From: Lojkania enalia | Taxonomy: Eukaryota > Ascomycota > Dothideomycetes > Pleosporales | Assembly (NCBI GenBank): GCA_010094045.1 | Contig: ML986646.1 | Coordinates: 4,184-68,183 of the forward strand | Direction: 5' to 3' | Length of the DNA stretch: 64,000 bases | Shown: piece by piece, positions 1-8,942 of the stretch | How positions within the stretch are numbered: position 1 is the first letter of the stretch | Layout: each line of letters begins with the position of its first letter | The notes under the pieces: generated by a model | What the model was told of the DNA's origin: nothing | Seen by the model: only the letters and a program-made list of their open reading frames with translations | Database searches by the model: none | Position numbers and translations under genes: made by a program

Positions 1-773
1 TGAGAAAGGTCAAGGGGCGGCCGCCTCCGCTGCGAAGAAACGGGGGGGAAAAGAGGACGAGCGGAGAGGAGAGGAATTAAAAGGGCCCGCCGTACTTCAC
101 GGCTAGCTAGCGCCAAATAGACCAAGTGCAACAAACAGCTTGCTGCCTTGCGGCAGGAAAGATGAATGAGTGAAAGTGAGCGCCAGGCAGCAGACGGTGT
201 GGCTGCGATACGGGAGCTTGGGCCACCATCAACTCCCCGCACTGCAGCAGCAATCAAGTCACCAGTCGGACTGCCAAAGGGGGCAGGTCGTGAAGGACAG
301 GATCCAATACAGAAATGCGAGAGGAGGGCGAAATCTGTCAATTCTGCAGCTGGGGTTGCAATTGGAGCTGCTTCTTTGCTTGTGCGCCCTGGCGGCGGTT
401 GAGTAGGGGGGACATTGCCCCGCCCATCCCCGGTTTCTGGCCAAGGTAGACGGCGGACATCCGTGGACTGTTAACCGATTAGAAAGACAAGTGAAACGAG
501 GAATCTGCTCGCTGGGCGTCTTTCAGATTCCTCACCTCCGCCTCGATTCGAAGTGCTCCGCGACAATTTGATCCCGATGAATCTCTCTCCAGGCACCGGT
601 GCTGCGCCACACATTGGCGTGCCCCTCCTCAACCGGAGCGGGAACGCCATGCAAGGGTCTGGGGCTAACACTTGGGCTTGGCGACGCTACATTCACCTTG
701 GGCCATCCGCGCCGTAGTCTTAGAAGACCAACTCTATATAGAAATTTCCTAGCGACGTTCGATACAGCTCGAA
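1..773. other. Left-edge non-coding stretch, upstream of the Cog7-like gene
   Basis: I see no gene here. The open frames on either strand are short, overlap one another and have no recognisable domain. The last 150-200 bases before 774 are presumably the promoter and 5' leader of the Cog7-like gene, and a short TATATA-like stretch (ctctatatag) lies about 40 bases upstream of its ATG. Confidence 0.5.
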
Positions 774-1835
774 ATGGCTGTTTCCACCCCCACAGACGAT
801 AGCATAGCGCCAAAATCGACACACGTCTCCGACCCCGCGCTCCAGCCCTTTCTACGACCCACCTTCGACCCCGTTGACTACTTCAATGCCACATTACCAC
901 CCCTCTCCCTCTCCTCCGCAGCCTCGAGACCATTAAAACAGAGCGCATCCGCTTCCCTAGCGGACCTCTCAACACATACCCAAGACCTGCTCTCCCAGCT
1001 CAACGCCCACACAACCCGCCTATCCATTGTCCTCACTCAACTAACCGACGACATTCTCCGCAGCGGCGGCCGACTTGCCTATGAAGTCGAAGTCCTCCGC
1101 GGCGAAATAATCGGCCTAACCGACACCCTCACCGACACCCTCCAAACCTCCATCTCCAAATTCCTCCCCTCGGGCATATCCCTTCCCCAACCGTCCCAAC
1201 CACCAGACACCTCGCTCAAAAGCCCCGCCTCAGAAACCACCCGGCCAGAACTGCAAGACGCGGATCCAGAGAGACCACCGGATGCCGAAGCAGAAGGCAC
1301 GACGCCGCCGTACATCTCCGAGCTCCGCACCCTGTCAACCATCCGCACGCGCCTCGAAGCCGTCATAAAAGTCTTCGGTGAGGCTATGCGCTGGAACATC
1401 CCACCCTCCGAGATCTCGCTCGCGTCGTCCCTAATTAGCGTCTCCGCGCCCGATGCCACCTCCTCATCCCCAGATCTCGAGCGCAAAGGCCGCGAATTCG
1501 CCGAGCAGGTCCGCACCGAGATATCCGAGCTCATCACCGGCGACGATGCGGGTTCGAACGCAGCATTGGTCCGAATACAGGCCCTGCGCGATCTGGCAAC
1601 GGTATGGAAGGGCACGGCGGAAGAGAAGGCTCGCATAAAATTCGTGGATTCTCTAGTGAAACTGGCCGAGGACAAGCAGAAGGTGTTGGAGAAGGAGGCT
1701 AATCAGAGGCAGAGGGGCACACGACAGGACAGTCTGCAGCAGAGGGCTGCCCCGCCGCCACCGACCATGACGATGCAGAGGAGTGGTGGGTTTTTGGATA
1801 ATTTACAGAGGATACGGGGAAATATATTAGAGTAG
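774..1835 (+). CDS. Cog7-like conserved oligomeric Golgi complex subunit
   Basis: Single-exon gene, 353 residues. The N-terminus (residues about 20-45) carries the FDPVDYFNATLP segment typical of the start of COG subunits. It is followed by a heptad-rich region (about 60-125; LSQLNAHTTRLSIVLTQL, then GGRLAYEVEVLRGEI) predicted to form a coiled coil. A Pro/Ser-rich linker runs from about 128 to 185, and a second helical segment from about 190 to 310. COG is the eight-subunit tether for retrograde transport within the Golgi. Fungal Cog7 proteins are much shorter than the animal ones, so the length is not odd. The ATG at 774 follows a clean AT-rich leader and there is no competing upstream in-frame ATG. 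The alternative is Cog5, which shares the N-terminal pattern. The COG family assignment is fairly sure, the subunit number less so. Confidence 0.6.
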   Translation: MAVSTPTDDSIAPKSTHVSDPALQPFLRPTFDPVDYFNATLPPLSLSSAASRPLKQSASASLADLSTHTQDLLSQLNAHTTRLSIVLTQLTDDILRSGGRLAYEVEVLRGEIIGLTDTLTDTLQTSISKFLPSGISLPQPSQPPDTSLKSPASETTRPELQDADPERPPDAEAEGTTPPYISELRTLSTIRTRLEAVIKVFGEAMRWNIPPSEISLASSLISVSAPDATSSSPDLERKGREFAEQVRTEISELITGDDAGSNAALVRIQALRDLATVWKGTAEEKARIKFVDSLVKLAEDKQKVLEKEANQRQRGTRQDSLQQRAAPPPPTMTMQRSGGFLDNLQRIRGNILE

Positions 1836-2466
1836 ATGGCTCTATATATTATCTGTGTTATAAAAGGTAAATGCAAGCTTCACGTGCTGGCAACAAGGCT
1901 AGTCTAGCATTACTATATCTACTGAAATGTGTCAAGGTATAGTATAAAACATTATTGAGCTGCTGTACAACCGTCATGACAACTGTCTATTGAATCCAAG
2001 CCACCCTATGCGAACCTGTCCTCATCAATTTAATATGCCGGCTTAGGACCTGGAAACCATGGCCAATACTCCAAAACCTGTCCTGTCCAATTCAATATGC
2101 CAGATTAGGCCTTGAAAAACACTCTCTTAAAGCTTCGAAACAGACCTTGTCCTAGTTGGAATGCCGGCTTCGGCCCTAGAAACATTCCCCAAAACTTCGA
2201 AAACTATTCTGTCCTAGTTGAAATAGATCTAAGATCAGGTTGAATCTTATATTATTACCGTTATTCTATAACACTACTTCATGCACTAGAACATCGGATG
2301 CAGAATGTAAAAGCATTGATTCGCTTCATAATCATTATAGCGACTGTCTCCTGGACATAAATAGCCTTTCCCAAACCTATTCTCTCCAATTTTGACATGC
2401 TGACCTCGGGTCTGAAATCCAACGCCAAAAAAAAAAAAAGCCGTAAACGCCATCCATGAGGGTATC
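1836..2466. other. Convergent intergenic region between the Cog7-like gene and bir1
   Basis: Two genes end facing each other here, so it holds two 3' UTRs and terminators. Most of it is occupied by a degenerate repeat described separately. A 13-base A run lies near 2428. No ORF of interest. Confidence 0.7.
2014..2421. repeat. Degenerate 60-68 bp tandem repeat, about five copies
   Basis: A motif of the form acctgtcct-(N)-aattnaatatgccggctta ggncctggaaa recurs, starting near 2014, 2076, 2144, 2203 (truncated) and 2375. The first four lie 62, 68 and 59 bases apart. Shared cores are ctgtcct, aatatgccggctt or atgccggctt, and gg(a/c)c(c/t)t(g/a)gaaa. Copies differ by many substitutions, so this is an old array. 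It lies wholly within the 3' intergenic space between two convergent genes. Confidence 0.6.
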
Positions 2467-4191
2467 TTAGTTGACTCTAACGGTCTCCAAAGCCATCAGA
2501 GCCCTGCGTCCTTCAGCATCGAATGCTGCCAACTGCCTCTCACACTCGGATCGTAGTTTCTCCTCCCCTCGCTTTGCATTGTACATAACCCATTGTTCGA
2601 TCGTCATCTCTTTCTCCTCGGCTGTAAGTTTGACCTTGACCACCTCCGCCAGAGCCCTCACATCCTTCATCTCGACATCAATGTTCTCCTTGTCAAGACC
2701 TCCATCTACCATGACGTCAGAGACTAAGCCAACAGCATCGCTCTTCTGATCGAAAAACATATCGATATCGATGGGGCTCCACTTTGAAGCAAGTGGAATA
2801 CGTTCCGGTGTCTTCGCTTCTGGGGTCCTAACTTTCGGAGTATGGGCTTTTGGTGTTGTTGCATCCGCGATCTGAGCCTGGTCCATCTCTTTCCTGGTGA
2901 AAAAGGCTGTAGGCGGGGTAGACTCTAGATAAGAACCGGGCTTGAGCGATGAGAGGCTGAATCTCTCATCGTTTCCTAGTGCTTCGCTGTTCGGTTTTGA
3001 CCGTTTCGCTCGACGTGACCCCATGCTCTGGGGGACTGGGTTATCGAGGTCATCGCTCGTGCGCTTGGTGCCTCGGGTTTGCCTGGTGGACGTAGATATA
3101 GTAGATATGGTGGAAATGCGCTTGGATCCCTTCCTTGTTTTTGTTTGTGCTTTGGTTGAAGGAGCTGCTTTGGTTCGGGTAGTTTTGGTGGGCACTTCTT
3201 CGGTGGATGATGGCTTGAGAGCTGCTTTAGTTCGGGTAACCTTAGTTGGTACTTCCTTAATAAGTGACGGTTCAAGAGCTGCTGCAGGACTTGACGAAAT
3301 CTCGGCAGGTTCCGGTCGGGATTCGGGTTGAGGGTCGACATCCACTGATGGTGCTTTCTTCGACTTGGTGCCTTTGCCTTGTGCTTTTGATCTAGCGGGC
3401 GCCTTCTTGGTAATAGATGACGTGCTTGATGCTCGAGATGCTCGCTTGCCTCTCGTGGCTTTCTGTTGTGTGGCTATTTTGGGGATGGGGTCTGAAGGGT
3501 GGTAAAGCTCTTTAAGTGAAAAGAAGAGACAATCAGGGCATCGGCGCCGATGTTCCTCGGAAGGGTCGTCTCCGATATCCCAAGAATCGAGTGAGAGGGA
3601 GCAGTAAGGGCAGGTAACACCATCGCATCCATCAGGGGTTGGGTCGTAGTACCATCCGGCGGCGACCATCTGCACGAGAAGTTAGAGAATGCAGGAGCGA
3701 ATGAGCGATGGGAAGGAGCAGCTTACCTGATCTACACCTGGGTAGCCGGCTCCGGCGTCCAGTGGCCACTTCTGTTTGAAGGTGGCTCGTCGTGCTTCTT
3801 GCAGCCAATGGGCCATGGGGTCTTCCTCGACCCTGTTAGCATCCCCGTCTCTGATGCGAATACAGACGTTGATGGCAAGGCCGCAGGTGGGAGAATTGGT
3901 GAGGTGCTCGTGTGCTGGGACGTCTCCGGGCTCCCAGCTGTCCAGTTGGCAGTGACAGATGACACACTGGACGTTGTCCGGAGCGAAAACGGTGGGCTTA
4001 AAGACGAATCCAGCGAAAGCCAGATCGGAAGGTCGCGGTAGTTCGTGGGGCCAAGAAACGGGTTGGGCGGCCTTCTTGCTGCCTCGGGACCCACGACGCG
4101 CCTTCTGGTGGCCGGCCTTGAAGGTGGCCTCTCGCTCGATAATGGACATCACGGAAGCCATGGCGGCTTTGGCGGCAACCTTGAGGTTCAT
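2467..4191 (-). CDS. bir1: Bir1, two-BIR survivin-like chromosomal passenger protein
   Basis: Two exons: 4191-3727 and 3669-2467, with a 57-nt GT-AG intron in phase 0; 555 residues. Two baculovirus IAP repeats are visible, each with perfect zinc spacing C-x2-C-x16-H-x6-C. BIR1 is at about residues 50-115 (CVICHCQLDSWEPGDVPAHE, then H and C). BIR2 is at about 155-205 (CPYCSLSLDSWDIGDDPSEE, then H and C) and begins exactly at the exon 2 border (MVAAGWYYDP). A Lys/Ser/Thr/Pro-rich, disordered basic region follows. A conserved helical tail (about 500-555; MTIEQWVMYNAKRGEEKL) corresponds to the part of fungal Bir1 that binds the INCENP/Aurora passenger complex at centromeres. The start at 4191 gives a longer N-terminus than the in-frame ATG at 4161; either is possible. 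It is divergent from TAM41, with 300 bp between start codons. Confidence 0.9.
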
Positions 4192-4491
4192 GGGTTCGTG
4201 CGCAACTCAGATGCCGGCTTTTCTGTGAATTGTCAGCAGTTTTGCGTTGCGGGGCGTTCCTGGTGTAAAGGTTGCAGGCGCGCTGGTTGTTTGTTGTTGT
4301 TTGTAGCGAGGCCGCGACCACCGAAACCAAGGCCCCGCGCTAGCAGCCGTTATGTCAGCGAACCAGGGGTCCGTGCCGCAGCACCGCAAGCCGTTGGACT
4401 GCTGCCCAGCTGTCCAAGTCTTTCTGCAACTTCCGGCCTCGGGATACAGGACAAATTGCACTCGCGCGCTTCCTCTGTCCCAAAATACAGT
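4192..4491. promoter_or_regulatory. Divergent promoter of bir1 and TAM41
   Basis: A 300-base interval separates the two start codons (4191 minus, 4492 plus). The TAM41 frame stays open back through this interval and into bir1, but the upstream translation has no family resemblance and the mitochondrial presequence begins at 4492. I therefore treat it as shared promoter and 5' leaders. No clear TATA box. Confidence 0.6.
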
Positions 4492-5829
4492 ATGATAGTA
4501 TGGCTCCGAAGGCCATTGCTGCTTCCCCAGCGACAACTGTACCGACTGTACTCGACCCAGCCTTCCCCCGAATCATCGTTCCAGTCTCTGCCGCCCGAAT
4601 GGGAAGATGAGCTCCCAGCGCTCTCGGACTTTACGCAGCTGCCACATAAGGACTTCGGGAAGAACCAATTGATAGAGACAAACGAGGAGTTCAAAAGGGC
4701 ATTGAGGAGAATCCTCCGGCAGTTCCCCGCCATCACCTATGCTTTTGCTTACGGCTCGGGAGTCTTTCCGCAGTCCGATGGGAGCACTTCCCGCGTCACA
4801 CACTCTCCGCACCCCAATCCCCCGGAAGCGATATTGAACTGGCAGAAAGGCGGCGGCAAGATGATTGACTTTATCATTGCGACGAGGTTCTCGCAGCACT
4901 TTCATTCGTTGAACCTATCCCGGCATAGGGACCACTACTCCTTCCTCGGTTCATTTGGCTCTGCCGTTGTCAGCCATGTACAAGATGCCTACGGCGCCGG
5001 CGCATACTTCAATCCCTATGTGACTGTCGACGGAACAATGATCAAGTATGCTGTAGTCAGTTTCGACACCTTGCACCGTGATCTCTCCAATTGGGACACG
5101 CTGTACCTCGCCGGCCGACTACACAAACCCGTCAAAATCCTCTTCGAAGAGCCCAATATCCGAGTCGCGAACCAGCGTAACCTGCTCTCTGCCGTCCGAT
5201 GTGCACTTCTCCTCCTTCCTCCCACATTCACTGAGAAAGAGCTCTACTCGACTGTTACAGGCTTGAGTTACCAAGGTGATCCCCGGATGGACTATGGAAG
5301 CGAGAATCCAAAGAAGATTGACAATATCGTAACCCATCAGATCCGGAACTTTCGAATTCTTTACCATGATCTCATAAGATCACTACCCAATATCTCTTAT
5401 GTTGACCAACAAACAATTAGAAGGCCAGATTGGATGGATGACACGAAGATGGATTTGAAGCTCTGCCAGGATATGGGTGCACAACCAAGAGGAAACATGG
5501 TCAGGAGGTTACCCAAATCTTTCCGGGAAAAGGTGTATTTCCTTTATCAGCGCAAGTTCGGAATTCCAGGCCGAGAGTTTCAAGAAATGCTGGAGGCAAG
5601 CAAGGACGAGGATGCAAAGGGAGGGTTGAAGAAACCGGTTGGCGGGGATTTTGACAGACGCATAGCCGGAGAAAAGGATTTGCCGGAGATGGTCGCCAAA
5701 GCTGTCAACCAGACTGTCAAATGGCCTTCAACGGTCCAAAGTATCAAGGGCATATTGACTGCCGGGCCGATACGGGGCTGGCAGTATCTACAGGAGAAGA
5801 GGGCAAAGGGTAAAGAAAAACAAAGCTAA
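4492..5829 (+). CDS. TAM41: Mitochondrial phosphatidate cytidylyltransferase Tam41
   Basis: Single exon, 445 residues from the ATG at 4492. The first about 30 residues (MIVWLRRPLLLPQRQLYRLY) are basic, hydroxylated and free of acid, which fits a matrix presequence. Tam41 makes CDP-diacylglycerol from phosphatidic acid and CTP on the matrix face of the inner membrane, the first step of cardiolipin synthesis. The nucleotidyltransferase core is clear: FAYGSGVF at about residue 83-90, then KMIDFIIAT about 40 residues on, which supplies the metal-binding aspartate. Further conserved blocks are SFLGSFG, VVSFDTLHRDL and the ALLLLPPTF helix. The C-terminal region (RREKVYFLYQ-like, about 350) fits the family. 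The open frame extends upstream to 4045 but overlaps bir1 and looks non-coding. Confidence 0.93.
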   Translation: MIVWLRRPLLLPQRQLYRLYSTQPSPESSFQSLPPEWEDELPALSDFTQLPHKDFGKNQLIETNEEFKRALRRILRQFPAITYAFAYGSGVFPQSDGSTSRVTHSPHPNPPEAILNWQKGGGKMIDFIIATRFSQHFHSLNLSRHRDHYSFLGSFGSAVVSHVQDAYGAGAYFNPYVTVDGTMIKYAVVSFDTLHRDLSNWDTLYLAGRLHKPVKILFEEPNIRVANQRNLLSAVRCALLLLPPTFTEKELYSTVTGLSYQGDPRMDYGSENPKKIDNIVTHQIRNFRILYHDLIRSLPNISYVDQQTIRRPDWMDDTKMDLKLCQDMGAQPRGNMVRRLPKSFREKVYFLYQRKFGIPGREFQEMLEASKDEDAKGGLKKPVGGDFDRRIAGEKDLPEMVAKAVNQTVKWPSTVQSIKGILTAGPIRGWQYLQEKRAKGKEKQS

Positions 5830-6535
5830 TCAACGCATGGTCCGGGGCCGGGGTTCTTGCCGCATTCGATTTCTTATGTACTTGTACCGATGTTGGAAAA
5901 ATAAGCATAGACTTGGATATGGTTGCATATAGCCGCCGTTTGGAGTTGACGGGTCAGGCTTGTATTATGCTGGGACTGACGGAGGGCAAAAGAAGGCTTG
6001 TAGAATAATCAGGCTTGGTTCGCGCTACCTGGCTTATAGACAGTTTAGTATTCTTGAATGTATATTCGGCATCTATACACTCATGATGAGGTCTAAGTAG
6101 TGCGTGGCTTAAAGATTTACCCCGCATTCGATCATGGCGACGTCGCAGGGTGAACCATTCTAAGTGAATGTAATAGCAAGCTGTTGTGAGAGGATAACGT
6201 ATGTTTCGTGTCGTTCGCTAGCGGATTTGCCCCGATGTTATATAATCCCTACTTATAGCGAGGCTACTGTAGCATGCTCACTTAATGTAGCATTTCTAGC
6301 CCTATTTTCCATATCAATTTTTTCATCCCGTGTCATCTTTTCCAAAACCTTTCCAATCTCAATACAGTGTCCGTAATACAAACCACCAGCCCATTGAGGT
6401 AAACATTTACATATCGGTCGACTGAATATTGTATCGTCGAGAAGAGTTGTTTGTATAGAGAGACCAGCAGGGGCAGAATAGGATTGCCTTTCTGTCTCCG
6501 CATATCTAGCGTAAGATATTCATCTTGTCGTTATC
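5830..6535. other. Convergent intergenic region, TAM41 to the CCCH gene
   Basis: An AT-rich 3' intergenic stretch between two converging genes. Nothing recognisable in it; the short open frames have no domain or codon bias. Confidence 0.6.
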
Positions 6536-8329
6536 TTACCATATACCCTCCGCACCGCCCCAGTCTTCCATTGACTGAGCATGTACCAGCTCTTCTTCGG
6601 CCGGGACCATGCTAGCGAGTTTCGGGTCAACGTTGTGTAAGTCGGCTTTCATCTTGCAGCCCTTTATGTGGCCCATGCAGGCGTCTTTCTGGCAGATGTG
6701 ACCGTGGAAGCAATCCGAAGCCCGACAAGCGCCCTTCTTCGGACAAGGTGTGCACTTGAGAACATACTCGAGTGCGCGTCGAGCTTCCGGCTCTAGTTCC
6801 GAGTGATCGTATGGGCAGTTGAAAGTTGTGCACTTACCTTGGAGGTAATGGTTGTTGCAAGGTTTTTGGCGGCGGAAGCGAGCGTTGTAGATGGCCCATT
6901 CATCCTGGGTAGGAGGCTTAAGGTAAATATCTAGTCGGTGGTTGTCCTTATTCAATGGAATGAAATTTGGCACTAATGAAGTTGGTAGAAATGCAGATAT
7001 GTTGGAACGGTTGCTACCATTTAAGGGTTTGGCATTAGCAATTGCCGCGGGACTGTGTTGGAATTTACAGGCATTGCCGAGACGACAAAACCCCTATGCC
7101 ATTAGTAGATGCTTAGGTCTGAGACTGAACAAGAATTATTACCTTTTGAAAATACTTGCATGGTACCTGAGCAGTTGGTTTGAGAGGCTCACCCTTGGTT
7201 CTCCAAGATGCTCCATTGACATCGCTAAAGCTACTAGTTGCAGTCGGGGATAGCTCGGTAGCATCCCCAGGAGTATCCCACCCGTCTTCATTCCGAGAGA
7301 TAGATTTATTCGTGCTCTCTTCGCGTGATACCTTCTTCGCAGGACTTGAGGCCTTGGCAGATGACGGTTTTGCACTCGGGAGTGTTGTTGGCAGCTCGGA
7401 CCACCGAAATAATGTCGGAAACTGGGTAACTCCAAGATTAAACTGATGGAACTCGTTGCTGAAGCCCGCAGCTTGTAGAAGAGAAATTTTGTTACGCATT
7501 CCGCTAAAAGGGACCATCAGGGATAGGTAGCTAGCATCGTGGCAAGCACCGTATAGGATATGGCTACAAGCGCTATCTCCAGCAGCGAGCTGAAACATCT
7601 CTACACAAGAGGGTATTAGCGGTTGAAAGCAATACTAGAGAGAAAAAAGAGAGCGAGTATACCTCTGATCTTGAACTTGGTGCCTTCCTCATCGAGAGCG
7701 TCGACAAAGTCAAAGAGATTGATGCCGCGAGTAAATCCTGCCGTGAATGAAGCCAGCGAGCGTTTTTCTAGGCCCACGAGCTTTGACTTAGCTAATGATT
7801 TAGATAGGGTTGTGAGATCGGCATAAATGCGCACGATAATACGATAGTTACGGGTTTCTGGGCAAGAGTCGCGTAGATATTTTTCTACGCAGTCATTCAA
7901 CATTCGAGCAGCCCTCATGCCCCCTTCTTCTTTCTCCTTGACCAGCTCATCGTTGAAATGCGAGAGGTCAGCGAAATTAAACAATTGGAATAAAAAAAAA
8001 AGCTTACTATATATCCATTTCCATCAATCAACACTAAAACGTAAGGATTTCGCGGTTTATCGGTAGCTGATTTATCAACATTGGTCCCACCATTTATAGC
8101 CTTTCCTTCACAAGCATTTTTCAGGGACTTGTAGCCTTCCAGTAATTGACTGTACTCCTTCAAGACCACCTATATGTAACGTTAACGATGGCATGCTTTG
8201 GCAGTGAGAGAGCTGCTAACGAACCTGAAGTTCATTTTGATTTGCCTGATTATTCAACCTGAACTGTTCTAGACGAGTGTCTAATGAGTCGATTTTTCCA
8301 TCACTCAGCATGACGATGGGATTCGTCAT
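6536..8329 (-). CDS. Fungal tandem CCCH zinc-finger protein with an N-terminal NYN-like/DUF domain
   Basis: Five exons: 8329-8225, 8169-8008, 7945-7663, 7600-7143 and 7093-6536; all phases close to give 521 residues. An N-terminal helical segment (about 1-70, LDTRLEQFRLNN then LKEYSQLLEGYKSLKNAC) precedes a globular domain with PYVLVLIDGNGYI and EEGGMRAARML. This matches the uncharacterised domain found in Pezizomycotina CCCH proteins. The first zinc finger is built across the last intron: CKYFQK is joined to GFCRLGNACKFQH (C-x7-C-x5-C-x3-H). More Cys/His clusters follow (CNNHYLQGKCTTFNCPYDH, CPKKGACRASDCFHGH, CQKDACMGHIKGCK). RNA binding is a family-based inference; the target is unknown. 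The acceptor of exon 3 (AG before 7945) is the weakest junction, chosen for its CTGAC branch site and open phase. Confidence 0.8.
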
Positions 8330-8942
8330 TGCTTGATGCGTTCCTAGGTTATCTGCAACCCCCTCTTAACTTAAGGATATCAGCCCAAGAAAGGAATCAA
8401 AATATATGTCGCTTATATTGGCATCCTACTAACCAGCAATATCGGAGTGAACTCCGTTAGATTAATGTAGCGTTGTGATGTTTATTTGATGGAAAGAAGA
8501 AATGTTTCAAACAGGCGTCACAAACACGATAAATATACAGGTGCCTGCCCAGTAATGGTGCGGTCCGTGCGCTTTGGTCACGTGGGGTATTTCACCGTCC
8601 CAGGGCTGTACGCTCAGTTCACCAGGTGGGTAATCAGAGACTATATTTTATTTTAATTCCGAGGATCGACACGAAACAATTTTGTTAACAAGGTATTAAG
8701 ATTGCACTTTCAGATCATTCGCAAAATTGTGTTCGTTGCAACAAGCGAGCGGATATTCATTCATGTTTTGTTACCGTTACAAGGGGCAAGGAGTCCTAGC
8801 TTTTGCGACGCCGCTTAAGAATGATATCCTGCCTCTTTCCTATGGTAATGGAAAAATCTGCATGACCCAACCCTTTTTGAGTGCTGGTACACGCGCGGAT
8901 TCTCCAGGATGAGTAGCTTGTCAACCCTTTCGCACATAATAA
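8330..8942. other. Intergenic, 5' of the CCCH gene and 3' of the low-complexity exon
   Basis: Promoter side of the CCCH gene (minus strand). Contains a GGTCACGTGGGG E-box-like site at about 8577-8588. No supported gene. Confidence 0.5.

Noticed and set aside
1079..1675. 198-codon minus-strand frame
   Set aside because: Antisense to the Cog7-like gene; Ser/Arg-rich shadow.
4045..4491. N-terminal extension of TAM41
   Set aside because: Overlaps bir1 exon 1 and its promoter, and lacks family similarity; a mitochondrial presequence begins at 4492.
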